Below are positions 38,756-50,089 of a stretch of 64,000 nt of DNA, one piece after another (positions within the stretch are counted from its first letter, which is position 1; each line of letters begins with the position of its first letter). Source of the stretch: Vibrio thalassae. GTDB lineage: Bacteria; Pseudomonadota; Gammaproteobacteria; Enterobacterales; Vibrionaceae. The notes under the pieces are model-generated. The model was not told where the DNA came from and did not search any database. It saw only the letters and a program-made list of their open reading frames with translations. Made by a program: the position numbers and the translations under genes. The stretch is taken from NCBI RefSeq assembly GCF_900089835.1, contig NZ_OANU01000009.1, positions 62,001 through 126,000 on the forward strand, written 5' to 3'.

Positions 38756-39190
38756 ATGCAAGAATATTTAGAATTTTTCCAACAAAACATGATCATGGCA
38801 CTAGTGTGGGTTGCACTATTCGTCGCTCTGATTGCCAACATCTTCAAATCAGCAAACGCTGCATATAAAGAAGTATCGGCTGCGCAAGTGACTCATATGA
38901 TGAATCGTGAGAATGGTTTAGTGGTTGATATTCGTTCAAAAGACGACTTTAAACGCGGTCATATTACTGACGCCGTTAACGTCCAACCGTCGGAAATTAA
39001 GTCAGGTTCAATCCCAAGCCTTGAAAACCATAAATCAGACCCAATCATTGTTGTATGCAAAACTGGACAAACTGCGCAAGAGAGCGCAAACCTGCTGGCA
39101 AAAGCAGGGTTTGAGAAAGTTTTCTTGCTGAAAAATGGTCTGACGGCATGGAGCGAAGCGAGCCTGCCACTGATCAAAGGCAAAAAGTAA
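38756..39190 (+). CDS. Membrane-anchored rhodanese-like protein (YibN family)
   Basis: 144 aa. One N-terminal membrane helix (about residues 12-30) and a cytoplasmic rhodanese domain (about 40-140) with the active-site Cys in IVVCKTGQTAQES (about residue 104). Sulfurtransferase activity is plausible. The order rhodanese-secB-gpsA-cysE matches enterobacteria, except that glutaredoxin grxC, which sits between yibN and secB there, is absent here (only 159 bases separate them). Confidence 0.9.
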   Translation: MQEYLEFFQQNMIMALVWVALFVALIANIFKSANAAYKEVSAAQVTHMMNRENGLVVDIRSKDDFKRGHITDAVNVQPSEIKSGSIPSLENHKSDPIIVVCKTGQTAQESANLLAKAGFEKVFLLKNGLTAWSEASLPLIKGKK

Positions 39191-39349
39191 TCGAGAAATT
39201 TGAGTAATTTCGCGGCAGTTATGACTAAGGGATGTGATAAATGCCACGGAATTAACGGCTCGCCTAGTCATAGAACATTGGCTCGGATAGTCTGCAAGAC
39301 AACTCATAAACGTTTTTGACAATTTTAGACGTATTTAAGGAAAATCATC

Positions 39350-39817
39350 ATGGCTGAAGCAGCTCCACAAGAAGCACAACAAAACTTCGCAATCCAACGC
39401 ATCTTTCTAAAAGACGTATCTTTTGAAGCACCAAACTCACCAGATATGTTCCAGAAAGATTGGAATCCAGATGTTAAGCTAGACCTTGACACTCAAAGCC
39501 GTGAATTAGGCCAAGGTATCTATGAAGTGGTTCTTCGCTTGACTGTGACTGTGAAAAACGCAGAAGAAACCGCTTTCCTATGTGAAGTTCAACAAGGTGG
39601 TATCTTTACTGCTGAGCAAATGGAACCAGGTCAACTTGCACACTGTCTAGGCGCATTCTGCCCGAATATTCTGTTCCCTTATGCTCGCGAAACGATTTCG
39701 AGCCTAACGATGAAAGGTACGTTCCCTCAATTGAACCTAGCACCAGTTAACTTTGATGCTCTGTTCATGAACTACCTACAACAGCAAGCTCAACAAGAAG
39801 GTAAAGCGGAAGCTTAA
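39350..39817 (+). CDS. secB: Protein-export chaperone SecB
   Basis: 155 aa. Cytoplasmic tetrameric chaperone that holds secretory proteins unfolded and delivers them to SecA. Family motifs: [51 protein letters not shown] and [10 protein letters not shown]. The acidic N-terminus and length are typical. AAGGA ribosome binding site 9 bases before the ATG. Confidence 0.97.
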   Translation: MAEAAPQEAQQNFAIQRIFLKDVSFEAPNSPDMFQKDWNPDVKLDLDTQSRELGQGIYEVVLRLTVTVKNAEETAFLCEVQQGGIFTAEQMEPGQLAHCLGAFCPNILFPYARETISSLTMKGTFPQLNLAPVNFDALFMNYLQQQAQQEGKAEA

Positions 39818-39876
39818 GCCTTTTTCGCAGAATCTCAATTCTGCATGAATGAGCAAAGTGAATAGACTTAGCTAAT

Positions 39877-39911
39877 AAAAATGCACAGCGCGTCGCGATG
39901 TGCATTTTTTA
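39877..39911 (+). terminator. Terminator of secB
   Basis: Stem AAAATGCAC/GTGCATTTT with an inner GCGCGTCGCG region and a T-run, 60 bases after secB; it separates secB from gpsA. Confidence 0.8.
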
Positions 39912-39969
39912 TTTGCTCCGTACGGAGTAGACTAACTACATTGAGCCATAACGAAAATTTGGTGGTGTT

Positions 39970-40992
39970 ATGAATAACGCATATGGAAAAGAAATCGCAA
40001 TGACCGTTATCGGTGCGGGTTCTTATGGGACCTCGTTAGCGATCTCTCTTGCTCGTAATGGGGCAAACGTGGTGATTTGGGGACACGAACCTGAGCACAT
40101 GGCTAAGCTTGAAGCGGACAGGGCCAATCATGAGTTTTTGCCTGGGCTCGAATTTCCAGAAACCTTGATTGTAGAGTCTGATTTGCACAAAGCGGTTCAA
40201 GCCAGTCGTGATCTCTTGGTTGTTGTACCAAGTCATGTCTTTGGTATCGTACTTAACAGTATCAAACCTCATCTTCGTCACGATAGCCGCATTTGTTGGG
40301 CAACTAAGGGCTTAGAACCAGAAACGGGTCGACTTTTGAAAGATGTAGCCCATGACATCATTGGTGATAAATATCCCCTTGCGGTGCTGTCTGGTCCTAC
40401 GTTTGCCAAAGAGTTAGCCGCAGGACTACCAACAGCCATTGCTGTTGCCTCACCTAATGCTGAGTTTGTCGCTGATCTTCAAGAAAAAATTCATTGCAGC
40501 AAAACATTTCGTGTCTACGCCAACGATGACTTTACGGGGATGCAGCTCGGTGGCGCAGTGAAAAACGTGATTGCGATTGGTGCAGGGATGTCAGATGGTA
40601 TCGGTTTTGGTGCTAACGCACGTACTGCGCTGATTACCCGTGGGTTAGCGGAAATGACTCGTCTAGGTTCAGCATTGGGTGCCAAACCGGATACCTTTAT
40701 GGGCATGGCTGGCCTTGGTGATCTTGTACTGACATGTACTGACAACCAATCACGTAACCGCCGTTTTGGTTTGGCGCTTGGTCAGGGCAAAGATGTCGAC
40801 ACCGCACAGACAGAGATTGGTCAGGTCGTTGAAGGCTATCGCAATACCAAAGAGGTGTGGTTACTCTCTCAGCGTATGGGTGTGGAAATGCCAATTGTTG
40901 ACCAAATCTATCAAGTACTGTATCAAGGTAAAGACGCAAGACTTGCAGCGCAAGATTTGCTTGCTAGGGATAAAAAAGCGGAGCAACAATAA
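39970..40992 (+). CDS. gpsA: Glycerol-3-phosphate dehydrogenase [NAD(P)+]
   Basis: 340 aa. Reduces dihydroxyacetone phosphate to sn-glycerol-3-phosphate for phospholipid synthesis. N-terminal Rossmann motif [13 protein letters not shown] (about residue 15), the [13 protein letters not shown] motif and the catalytic-Lys segment [14 protein letters not shown] (about 195). [10 protein letters not shown] is also typical. Followed at 39 bases by cysE on the same strand, as in E. coli. Confidence 0.96.
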   Translation: MNNAYGKEIAMTVIGAGSYGTSLAISLARNGANVVIWGHEPEHMAKLEADRANHEFLPGLEFPETLIVESDLHKAVQASRDLLVVVPSHVFGIVLNSIKPHLRHDSRICWATKGLEPETGRLLKDVAHDIIGDKYPLAVLSGPTFAKELAAGLPTAIAVASPNAEFVADLQEKIHCSKTFRVYANDDFTGMQLGGAVKNVIAIGAGMSDGIGFGANARTALITRGLAEMTRLGSALGAKPDTFMGMAGLGDLVLTCTDNQSRNRRFGLALGQGKDVDTAQTEIGQVVEGYRNTKEVWLLSQRMGVEMPIVDQIYQVLYQGKDARLAAQDLLARDKKAEQQ

Positions 40993-41031
40993 CGCTCTGT
41001 TGGTGATTGAATACCAGTCGTAGGACAAGAA

Positions 41032-41853
41032 ATGAAACACTGTGAAAAGAAGAATGTCTGGGAGTGCATTGTAACAGAAGCGCGCGAACAAGCAGAGCAA
41101 GAGCCGATGCTTGCGAGTTTTTATCATGCCACCATCATCAACCACGAAAGCTTTGGTGCAGCATTAAGCTACATTTTGGCCAATAAGCTGAAGACCGCGT
41201 CGATGCCAGCAATGGCAGTACGTGAAGTGGTTGAACAAGCATTTAATGCTGATCCATCGATTACCGATGCAGCCGCTTGTGACATTTGTGCCACAGTGAA
41301 CCGAGATCCAGCGGTTGCCATGTACTCAATGCCGCTACTTTATCTTAAAGGCTACCATGCGCTCCAGGGTTATCGTGTCGCCAACTGGCTTTGGAAACAA
41401 GGACGTATGGCTCTTGCTACCTATTTGCAGAACCAAATTTCCGTAGCGTGTCAGGTGGATATTCATCCGGCGGCTCGCATTGGTAAAGGTATCATGCTTG
41501 ACCACGCCACCGGCATTGTTATTGGTGAAACGGCTGTCGTTGAAAATGATGTTTCTATCTTGCAGAACGTCACACTAGGCGGTACTGGTAAAGACTGTGG
41601 TGATCGACATCCAAAGATCCGTGAAGGCGTAATGATTGGAGCTGGAGCGAAGATCTTGGGTAACATTGAAGTCGGTAAGGGAGCCAAAATTGGCTCTTGC
41701 TCTGTCGTGCTTCAGCCTGTGCCGCCACACACCACGGTGGCAGGGGTGCCCGCTAAGATTGTCGGTAAACCGAAAACCGATAAGCCATCATTGGACATGG
41801 ATCAACAATTTAACGGTAAATCGCAAACCTTTATGGGTGGTGATGGGATCTAG
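41032..41853 (+). CDS. cysE: Serine O-acetyltransferase
   Basis: 273 aa. First step of cysteine synthesis: acetyl transfer from acetyl-CoA to L-serine. The N-terminal helical domain is followed by the left-handed beta-helix (hexapeptide repeats, about 145-245), with catalytic His in MLDHATGIVIGE and IHPAARIG upstream. The C-terminus lies near the tail that binds CysK in other species. Probably co-transcribed with gpsA. Confidence 0.96.
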   Translation: MKHCEKKNVWECIVTEAREQAEQEPMLASFYHATIINHESFGAALSYILANKLKTASMPAMAVREVVEQAFNADPSITDAAACDICATVNRDPAVAMYSMPLLYLKGYHALQGYRVANWLWKQGRMALATYLQNQISVACQVDIHPAARIGKGIMLDHATGIVIGETAVVENDVSILQNVTLGGTGKDCGDRHPKIREGVMIGAGAKILGNIEVGKGAKIGSCSVVLQPVPPHTTVAGVPAKIVGKPKTDKPSLDMDQQFNGKSQTFMGGDGI

Positions 41854-41880
41854 TTCGTTACCGACAACGATGGTAATAGA

Positions 41881-41912
41881 GAAGCCAAGGTCATGTGCCT
41901 TGGCTTTGTTTT
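41881..41912. terminator. Terminator between cysE and the MATE gene
   Basis: Stem GAAGCCAAGG/CCTTGGCTTT around a short loop, followed by T-rich sequence, placed between convergent genes. Confidence 0.75.
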
Positions 41913-43254
41913 ATCTGACAGCGGAAAGATGCTGCTTTCGAACTTTTAACGCGTAGAAGTATGCGAGAACGCCACCTAGTACATTACCTATAGCCACGCC
42001 AATAAACATGCCCTCTACGCCATAATAGTGACTTCCTAAAGCGGCAGCAGGGAGGGTGAAAACAAACAGTCTCATCGCACTCCACATAAAAGCTTTATTC
42101 GGTTCATGTAAAGCGTTCATACCACTGCCCAGCATCATGATGATACCTTGGAATCCATAGCTGAATGGCACAACGAGTAAGTAATGCCACAGAATATCTC
42201 GCACCGCTTGCTCTTGGGAAAACAGCGCCGAGAGAGGAATGCTCAGTGGAACCATCATGGCGAATATAAGGAGCTGGAAAACAATAGAGAATCGCATGCT
42301 TAAAAATAGACCTGCGAAGCTACGAGCGGGTTGTTTCGCACCAAAGTTTTGCGACATAAATGGCGTTAGAGCAGAGCTTAACGAAATCAAGACCAAAATA
42401 AGTATCGACTCTACACGTTGAGCTGCACCATAAGCAGCAACGGCTGCGGTGCCATGGGATGACAACATCTTCATCAGAATCGCACCTGAAATAGGAGACA
42501 TGGCGGTCGACAGTCCTGAAGGCGTGCCAATATGCAAGATAGCGACCCAATCTTGCCAGATTTTGGTTGGCTCGAATTTGCCGAGTAGTTTTTCCCGTTT
42601 GATGAGGACGAACAATGAGCCACATAGGGCTCCAAGCCACGCGATGCCACTCGCAATGGCTGCGCCTTGAATACCTAACTCAGGGAAAGGCCCGATACCA
42701 AAGATTAACAGTGGGTCGAGCACCCCATTGATGAAACCAGATAACATCATGATCTTAGCGGGTGTCTTGGTGTCTCCAGTGGCGCGAATTGCGCTATTGC
42801 CTGCCATTGGTATAACGAGCAAAGGCACCGTCAAATACCAAATCACCATATATTCGTGAATCAGTGGAATGATCTCTTCACTTGCCCCAAGCAGTCTAAA
42901 TAGCGGCTCAATAGTCAGAAGCCCAAAGGCTGAAGCTATGGTGACTAAAACGACCGCGAGAAGTAACCCATGGGTAGCAAACCGAGCGGCATTTTGAGTA
43001 TTGCCTTGTCCAAGTTGACGGCCAATATTGGTTGAGAGACCCATACCAATACCCATAGTGATGCAATTGACCCCAAAGGTAACGGGGAACGTAAAGCTGA
43101 TCGCGGCGAGAGCGTGTGTACCAAGCAGAGAAATAAAGAAGGTATCAACGAGGTTGAATGCCAAGATAGCAACCATGCCAAATACCATAGGAACTGTCAT
43201 GTTTCTAAGGACGGTGGAGATGGGATCAGAAAGTAGACCGTGTTTATCTTGCAT
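41911..43254 (-). CDS. MATE family multidrug efflux transporter
   Basis: 447 aa, twelve predicted membrane helices in two related halves. N-terminal half has NLVDTFFISLLGTHALAAISF and GMGLSTNIGRQLGQGN; the C-terminal half has ALTPFMSQNFGAKQPARS, the repeated MATE pattern. Expected to export cationic drugs or metabolites with Na+ or H+ coupling. It resembles the NorM/VmrA/DinF superfamily; the exact subfamily cannot be settled by eye. Single gene, convergent with cysE. Confidence 0.9.
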   Translation of the reverse strand: MQDKHGLLSDPISTVLRNMTVPMVFGMVAILAFNLVDTFFISLLGTHALAAISFTFPVTFGVNCITMGIGMGLSTNIGRQLGQGNTQNAARFATHGLLLAVVLVTIASAFGLLTIEPLFRLLGASEEIIPLIHEYMVIWYLTVPLLVIPMAGNSAIRATGDTKTPAKIMMLSGFINGVLDPLLIFGIGPFPELGIQGAAIASGIAWLGALCGSLFVLIKREKLLGKFEPTKIWQDWVAILHIGTPSGLSTAMSPISGAILMKMLSSHGTAAVAAYGAAQRVESILILVLISLSSALTPFMSQNFGAKQPARSFAGLFLSMRFSIVFQLLIFAMMVPLSIPLSALFSQEQAVRDILWHYLLVVPFSYGFQGIIMMLGSGMNALHEPNKAFMWSAMRLFVFTLPAAALGSHYYGVEGMFIGVAIGNVLGGVLAYFYALKVRKQHLSAVR

Positions 43255-43392
43255 GGCATTCTGTGCTGATGAGACAGGCGCCTAGAATACAGCAATTGAT
43301 GCCTTGGCGCGACAAAGGGTTTGGTGATGAAGGTCATTCACTGCTCAAAGCTCATTTTCGTTATTTTTGTCACACTTTTTTGGCATTCTGCC

Positions 43393-43421
43393 CTTGGTAT
43401 TGAAGAAAATGCCCCCAACAT
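43393..43421 (+). promoter_or_regulatory. Probable heat-shock (sigma32) promoter of groESL
   Basis: CTTGGTA (43393-43399) and, 13 bases later, CCCCAACAT (43413-43421) approximate the RpoH consensus CTTGAAA and CCCCATnT at normal spacing. It lies 66 bases before groES, as expected for this operon. Confidence 0.5.
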
Positions 43422-43486
43422 ATTCAACACAAGGCCTTGAAGGCAATCTAATAAGCTAAATGGAAAATAATCAGGAGAATCGACCG

Positions 43487-43777
43487 ATGAATATCCGTCC
43501 TCTACACGACCGAGTTATCGTTGAGCGCCAAGAAGTTGAATCTAAATCTGCTGGCGGCATCGTTCTAACTGGTTCTGCTGCAGAAAAATCGACACGTGGT
43601 ACTGTTTTGGCTGTGGGCAAAGGCCGCATCCTAGAAAATGGTACTGTTCAGCCATTGGACGTGAAAGTAGGTGATACGGTTATCTTTGCTGAAGGCTACG
43701 GCACGAAAACAGAAAAGATCGACGGTAAAGAAGTTCTGATCATGTCTGAAAATGACATCATGGCTATCGTTGAATAA
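43487..43777 (+). CDS. groES: Co-chaperonin GroES
   Basis: 96 aa from the ATG at 43487, where a strong AGGAGA site lies 8 bases upstream; an upstream frame start is rejected. The protein starts [14 protein letters not shown] and has the mobile loop [18 protein letters not shown] that docks to GroEL. It forms the heptameric lid of the chaperonin. First gene of the groESL operon, 68 bases before groEL. Confidence 0.98.
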   Translation: MNIRPLHDRVIVERQEVESKSAGGIVLTGSAAEKSTRGTVLAVGKGRILENGTVQPLDVKVGDTVIFAEGYGTKTEKIDGKEVLIMSENDIMAIVE

Positions 43778-43809
43778 TTAAGTAGACGTTGAGTAATTTT
43801 TTACTCTAA

Positions 43810-45483
<1,674 letters not shown>

Positions 45484-46334
45484 TGCGACAAGCGTCGCAC
45501 TGACCGTTCCTTAGCATAATATGCTAAGGTGGGCGGAAATATCGATGGATATAACCGCCCTAGCTATCTACCCCGAGGATGTAATTGATAGCACTCTGCC
45601 TAGAGCTCCTCGACACTCAACCTTTCGCTGGAAACGGCAATCTTAGGATGAATAAGATTTGAGGCAGTGTATTGCTGCCTCCTATTTACCAGTATTACGG
45701 GTTACTCAAACTAATTGAGGTGTTCGTAATCAGCGGGAGACCGCTAGTAAAGGAGATAAGTCTTTGAGTCCACACACTTGTTTAAGTGTGCCTCAATATT
45801 AACTAAAGCACTTGGCTTCTTAACCTAGTGGGAGTAATCCTATCTAAGCAACGAGAAGATGCGCTTCAACGGTCAATGTGACTGAAGTCTGTGTTTTGTA
45901 TTGTCTTACGCTCAATATCAATTTGAGTCGATAAGACCAATTTTGTAGCAAGTTGTAGCCTAGGGATAGTGCGAGTTTGGTAACGAACTGGTGCGAAGCT
46001 TCCTGACAATGTACTCCCTTTCGAGGTGCGTTATTCGTGTGAGCGAATAGGGCAGATATCGGTAATGACAACCGATTGAGAGGCTAGGCTTGGTTATAAG
46101 GTTAACGGATGTGAACTGTTGATAAACAACGTGAGCCGGAATGAGCGAAACGTCATTGCTTGCAGAAAACAACTCAGGTTGGCTTCTGCATGACGCTCTG
46201 ACCAAAAGGTATGTGGACAGGTTATTCCTTTTACATCTGGGAATACGCTACTGTTGTGCCACCGTTGGATAGACAGAACCTAAGTAACTATCTGTACAAA
46301 CACAGGAACTTGGTAAGCCCAATTATCCGCCCTA

Positions 46335-47522
46335 GTGGCAGGTGACCCGCAAGGGAAGCTGTTGGGTAAGTGGGTATGGGAACGATGGAAAAAGCGAATG
46401 CTTGACTGTATAGAGGGAGATATTAAAGGGTGTTTTGATTTCATAAGTCACGACTGGTTAATCGCCAATATTCCTATGGATAACGTGATTCTCAAGAAGT
46501 GGCTTAAAGCTGGATTCATGGAATCTGGGAGTTGGAATCCTACGGAAGCAGGTACACCACAAGGAGGAATAATATCTCCTGTACTTGCGAACATGGCATT
46601 AGATGGACTGGAAGCGGTACTTGAATCCCACTTTGGGAAGAAGAACACCAAAGCCAGTTACAAAACTAAGGTCAACTATGTGCGTTATGCGGATGACTTT
46701 GTAATCACTGGCATCTCGAAAGAGTTATTAGAGGATGAAGTTCTCCCTCTCGTTGAAGCCTTCATGGCGGAGCGAGGACAGTCTCTATCGAAAGAGAAGA
46801 CACTCATTACTCACATTGAAAAGGGGTTCGACTTTTTAGGTCAGAATGTACGTAAGTATGACGGCAAGCTCTTAGTTAAACCGTCGAAGAAAAACGTTAA
46901 AACATTCTTGAGCAACATACGAGACTATCTCAACAGCCACAAAACGGCTCCAGCGAGTGCAATTATTGCCAAGCTGAATCCGATGATCCGAGGATGGTGC
47001 AATTACCACCGATGGGTCTGTGCAAGTGAGGCATTCAAGTATGTAGATTTCCGTATCTGGAAAATGCTTTGGCGTTGGTGTCGAAGAATACACAAGAACC
47101 GACGTAAACGCTGGGTTAAAGATAAATACTTTAGAACAGTGGGAGGAAGGAGTTGGGTATTCAGCGCACCAAGACCGAAAGGCGAAGATGGTTACTATCG
47201 TTTGACTTACGCAACGCAAGTAAAAATCGAAAGGCATGTGAAAATTATCGCTACAGCCAACTGTTACTTACCAGAGGATGAACAGTACTTTGAAAGTCTA
47301 ACGACTAGAAGACTGAAGAAATCTTTAGGAGGTAACTTGAGGCTCTGGAGAATTGCTGAAAGGCAGGACTTCAAGTGTGCGGTATGCCATCAGCAGTTTG
47401 GCTCTGAGGATGAATGGGATGTTCACCATATCATTCGACGAGTCGATGGTGGCAATGACAATAGCTCAAATCTGATGATGTTGCATGTTAATTGTCATAG
47501 GCAAATCCATAGTGTAGCGTAG
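46335..47522 (+). pseudogene. Group II intron reverse transcriptase/maturase, N-terminally deleted
   Basis: The 395-codon frame begins with about 25 residues that look like translated intron RNA (MAGDPQGKLLGKWVW...). It enters the family at RT block 3/4 (EGDIKGCFDFISHDW). RT0-RT2/3 are missing, about 150 or more residues compared with normal (about 550). Remaining parts are good: GTPQGGIISPVLANMALDGLE, the polymerase YVRYADDF, LGQNV, maturase domain X (about 220-300) and a C-terminal HNH-type endonuclease (CAVCHQQFG, DVHHIIRRVDGG, NCHRQIH). The HNH type and sequence suggest a chloroplast-like/mitochondrial-like bacterial class. Without the N-terminal RT regions it is unlikely to support retrohoming. 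Confidence 0.88.
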
Positions 47523-47583
47523 CCAAAACACTTAATTTGTGATTAGTAGCTGGCTTGTATTGATTACGAGCTTATAAAGGCTT

Positions 47584-47660
47584 GAGCCGTATGCGGGGAA
47601 ACTCGCACGTACGGTTCTTAGGGGGCGGTGGTACAGTAATGTACTGCTGCTACCCGCCAT
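47584..47660 (+). ncRNA. Group II intron domains V and VI
   Basis: Domain V occupies 47584-47617: GAGCCGTATGC/GCACGTACGGTTC arms with the catalytic AGC triad and a GAAA tetraloop. A three-base TTA linker leads to domain VI (47621 on): GGG-GGCGG arm pairing with TGCTGCT-A-CCC, closed by GTACA-GTAA-TGTAC. The unpaired A at 47652 is the expected lariat branch point, eight bases before the 3' splice site (AT at 47659-47660). Confidence 0.92.
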
Positions 47661-47680
47661 TCGCATCAGAATGTTCTGAC

Positions 47681-47708
47681 AAGCCGAAGGGAAACCTTCG
47701 GCTTTTTT
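47681..47708 (+). terminator. Original groEL terminator, now beyond the intron
   Basis: Stem AGCCGAAGG/CCTTCGGCT with GAAA-type loop and T6 run. Its position 20 bases after the intron's 3' end indicates it was the groEL terminator before insertion. Confidence 0.9.
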
Positions 47709-47849
47709 GTATCTGGTTCAATAATAACCAAGTAATTTGTGAGAATGTTGCTGAATATGACATTTCACTGACAAATTGTATGGTTGTCCTTTTTAGCATC
47801 GTTTAAACTTATCGTTCGACAACAAGAAAATGTCAATGGAGACAAGATA

Positions 47850-48413
47850 ATGAAAAAAGTCATTTCAGCCCTAGCAGTGGCAGCAGCGGTAACTTCACCA
47901 ATGGCGTTAGCAGACAGCACGCCAGTTATGTTCTCATCACTAAACGGCTTTAACGCACCTGATGCAAATGCAGTTGGTGGTGTTCGTTTAGCAGTGCTTC
48001 ATGGTCAAGTGAATGAAGTAAAAGGTGTCGACTTCTCTGTTCTAGGTATGTCTGAAACTCAACGTACAACAGGTGTGAACTTCGGTCTATTCTTCGGTGC
48101 GTCTAAAGTCACTCAAGAGATGAAAGGTGCTTCTTTAGGTATCTTCAACTGGAATACAGGTTCAACAACGGGTGTTAACCTTGGTGCGGTTAACGTAACT
48201 AACGACGTGAAAGGTCTGAACTGGAGTGCAGTGAACTACTCTGAAGGCTATACAATGGCTGACATCGGTCTTGCTAGCTTCTCAAACAAGTCTAACTTCC
48301 AGTTTGGTTTCTTCAACAAAACCAACACTATCGACGGTGTTCAGATTGGTCTGATCAACTGTGCAGATAACGGTTTCTTCAAGTGCTTCCCAATCATCAA
48401 CTTCGCGAAGTAA
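47850..48413 (+). CDS. Secreted protein with short surface-type repeats
   Basis: 187 aa from the ATG at 47850 (TGGAGAC ribosome binding site 6 bases upstream). Cleavable signal peptide (MKKVISALAVAAAVTSPMALA). The mature part is a run of degenerate 18-22-residue units of the type GvnfGlfn.a..v.G (GVNFGLFFGASKVTQEMKG, ASLGIFNWNTGSTTG, VNLGAVNVTNDVKG, FQFGFFNKTNTIDG, VQIGLINCADNG). This resembles the surface repeat families first named in Leptospira and common in bacteria; a beta-solenoid or outer-membrane-associated fold is plausible. Two cysteines near the C-terminus. Function unknown. It is separated from groEL by the terminator. Confidence 0.8.
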   Translation: MKKVISALAVAAAVTSPMALADSTPVMFSSLNGFNAPDANAVGGVRLAVLHGQVNEVKGVDFSVLGMSETQRTTGVNFGLFFGASKVTQEMKGASLGIFNWNTGSTTGVNLGAVNVTNDVKGLNWSAVNYSEGYTMADIGLASFSNKSNFQFGFFNKTNTIDGVQIGLINCADNGFFKCFPIINFAK

Positions 48414-48429
48414 TTTGAATTGATTCGTC

Positions 48430-48463
48430 AAAAAAGCCCTGCCTAATCAGGGCTTTTTTATTT
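48430..48463. terminator. Bidirectional terminator between repeat protein and MgtC-like gene
   Basis: Stem AAAAAAGCCCTG/CAGGGCTTTTTT with a CCTAAT loop between convergent genes. Confidence 0.88.
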
Positions 48464-48955
48464 TCTCATTCGATGGCGATTCTGCATGGTTTGATGAACG
48501 CCACGGCGTAAGCTTTTAAAGCTGCTTTCAATCTTATCTACGCCCAATAGGACCGTTAATGCCAAAACAGTTAGAATGATCGATTCTTTTTGGTGACCGA
48601 GTCCAATCATCATTCCTAGCCCTGCCAAAACCCAGATAACGGCTGCTGAGGTTACGCCATGAATTTTCCCGTCTTGAGCCATCATTACCCCCGCCCCTAA
48701 AAAGCCAACGCCAGTAATGATCTGTCCCAGAACCCGAGCTTGATCGAGGGTGTTAGGAGATAATGAAACCGCCATGGACATAAAGAGATAAGTGCCTGAA
48801 ACAATCAAGATCGCAGTACGAATGCCAACGGGTTTTCCGCGTGTTTGACGCTCCAGACCGACTAACGCCCCATTGAGCATACAGGCGCCAAGTGCAGACC
48901 ATGAAAACGGTCCTAGATCGAGCAGTTGCGAATTGAATAACTGTGTCAGTTCCAC
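48458..48955 (-). CDS. MgtC/SapB family membrane protein
   Basis: 165 aa with four or five membrane helices and the family signature GALVGLERQTRGKPVGIRTAILIVSGTYLFM followed by QIITGVGFLGAGVMM and GVTSAAVIWVLAGLGMMIG. Only the N-terminal membrane domain is present; the C-terminal ACT-like domain of virulence-type MgtC is missing. Members without that domain are common and not clearly tied to magnesium or virulence. AGGAGG ribosome binding site 5 bases upstream. Confidence 0.92.
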   Translation of the reverse strand: MELTQLFNSQLLDLGPFSWSALGACMLNGALVGLERQTRGKPVGIRTAILIVSGTYLFMSMAVSLSPNTLDQARVLGQIITGVGFLGAGVMMAQDGKIHGVTSAAVIWVLAGLGMMIGLGHQKESIILTVLALTVLLGVDKIESSFKSLRRGVHQTMQNRHRMRK

Positions 48956-49032
48956 ATTACCTCCTAAAAAGCGCAGTATCTGACGATTATAGCGCCTGAG
49001 CGAACAAAAATATTTTGTCGAGACGAAAAAGC

Positions 49033-50055
49033 TTACTCGAGATGCAAATCCAATGGTGTTTTGCTGGCTCTACCGCCTTCTTCTCGCGTCAGTTTAGGGA
49101 CTAAATACCCAGATACTTGTTTAATCAGTCCTTGAATGATGGCTTTGGCTTCGTCATCGCTAATAAAGAAGTGTGCTGCACCTTGAACCTTATCCAACAC
49201 GTGAAGGTAATAAGGCAATATGCCCGCAGAAAACAGCGCATGACTGAGCTCAAACTGAGCATCAACAGAATCATTGACACCTTTTAGCAGCACTCCTTGG
49301 TTCAACAATGTTGTGCCTGTGTCCTTAATACGTGCCATTGAGGCAGAGAATTCAGAATTCACTTCATTAGCGTGGTTGATATGCGTTACCAAAATGGTAT
49401 TTAGTCGAGTCTGTTTGAGAAGCTGACATAACTCTTCTGTAATGCGTTTTGGGATCACCACAGGTAATCTGGAGTGAATGCGAAGTGTTTTTAAATGATG
49501 AATAGATTCTGCTTTTTGAACAAGCCATGCTAACTCAGAATCTTTGGCCATCAGTGGATCGCCGCCTGACAAAATGATCTCGTCGATCTCTGGATGAGCC
49601 GCAATATAGTCGAGTGCGACTTGCCAGTTAGCTTTACCGCCTTTGTTATCTTCGTAGGGGAAATGGCGACGAAAGCAGTAGCGACAATTCACCGCGCAGC
49701 CACCCTTAACAATCAGCAGTGCGCGATTGTGATATTTGTGCAGTAACCCAGGTACAGCTGCGTCCTGTTCTTCTAAGGGATCTTCTGAGTACCCAGCGTG
49801 GACTTCAAACTCTTGGCTTAACGGTAAAACTTGTCTTAAGAGAGGATCGTGTGGGTTGCCTTTTTCCATACGATCGACAAAGCTTTGTGGAACACGCATT
49901 GGGAAAAGGCGTCGAGCGGTTAAACCTTTTTCCCACGGAGTCGCATCAATTTCTAGCTGCTTCAGCAGTTCATAAGGGTCTGAGATCGCATTCGATAGCT
50001 GTTTGAGCCAGTTTTGCTCAACAGAAACAAGATTTCGGGTTATGATAGGCGACAT
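49033..50055 (-). CDS. epmB: EF-P beta-lysylation enzyme EpmB (lysine 2,3-aminomutase-like)
   Basis: 340 aa radical-SAM enzyme. The CxxxCxxC cluster motif is in CAVNCRYCFRRHFP (about residue 120). A SAM-binding GGDPLM follows, and KamA-like features (YYLHVLDKVQGAAHF, LVPKLTREEGG) complete the family. It converts (S)-alpha-lysine to (R)-beta-lysine, which EpmA attaches to EF-P. It is divergent from efp with only 34 bases between starts, a strong functional link; epmA lies about 5 kb away. Confidence 0.96.
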   Translation of the reverse strand: MSPIITRNLVSVEQNWLKQLSNAISDPYELLKQLEIDATPWEKGLTARRLFPMRVPQSFVDRMEKGNPHDPLLRQVLPLSQEFEVHAGYSEDPLEEQDAAVPGLLHKYHNRALLIVKGGCAVNCRYCFRRHFPYEDNKGGKANWQVALDYIAAHPEIDEIILSGGDPLMAKDSELAWLVQKAESIHHLKTLRIHSRLPVVIPKRITEELCQLLKQTRLNTILVTHINHANEVNSEFSASMARIKDTGTTLLNQGVLLKGVNDSVDAQFELSHALFSAGILPYYLHVLDKVQGAAHFFISDDEAKAIIQGLIKQVSGYLVPKLTREEGGRASKTPLDLHLE

Positions 50056-50089
50056 TAAATTTTAACTCGAAGAACACTAAGAGGATACA

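Noticed and set aside
43319..43486. CIRCE/HrcA operator before groES
   Set aside because: No TTAGCACTC-N9-GAGTGCTAA inverted repeat was seen; a sigma32-like promoter is present instead.
45989..46334. Alternative intron 5' end at the GTGCGAAGC at 45989
   Set aside because: It gives a more typical distance to EBS1, but the bases before it (GAACTG) do not pair with EBS1, whereas the groEL end pairs with both EBS1 and EBS2.
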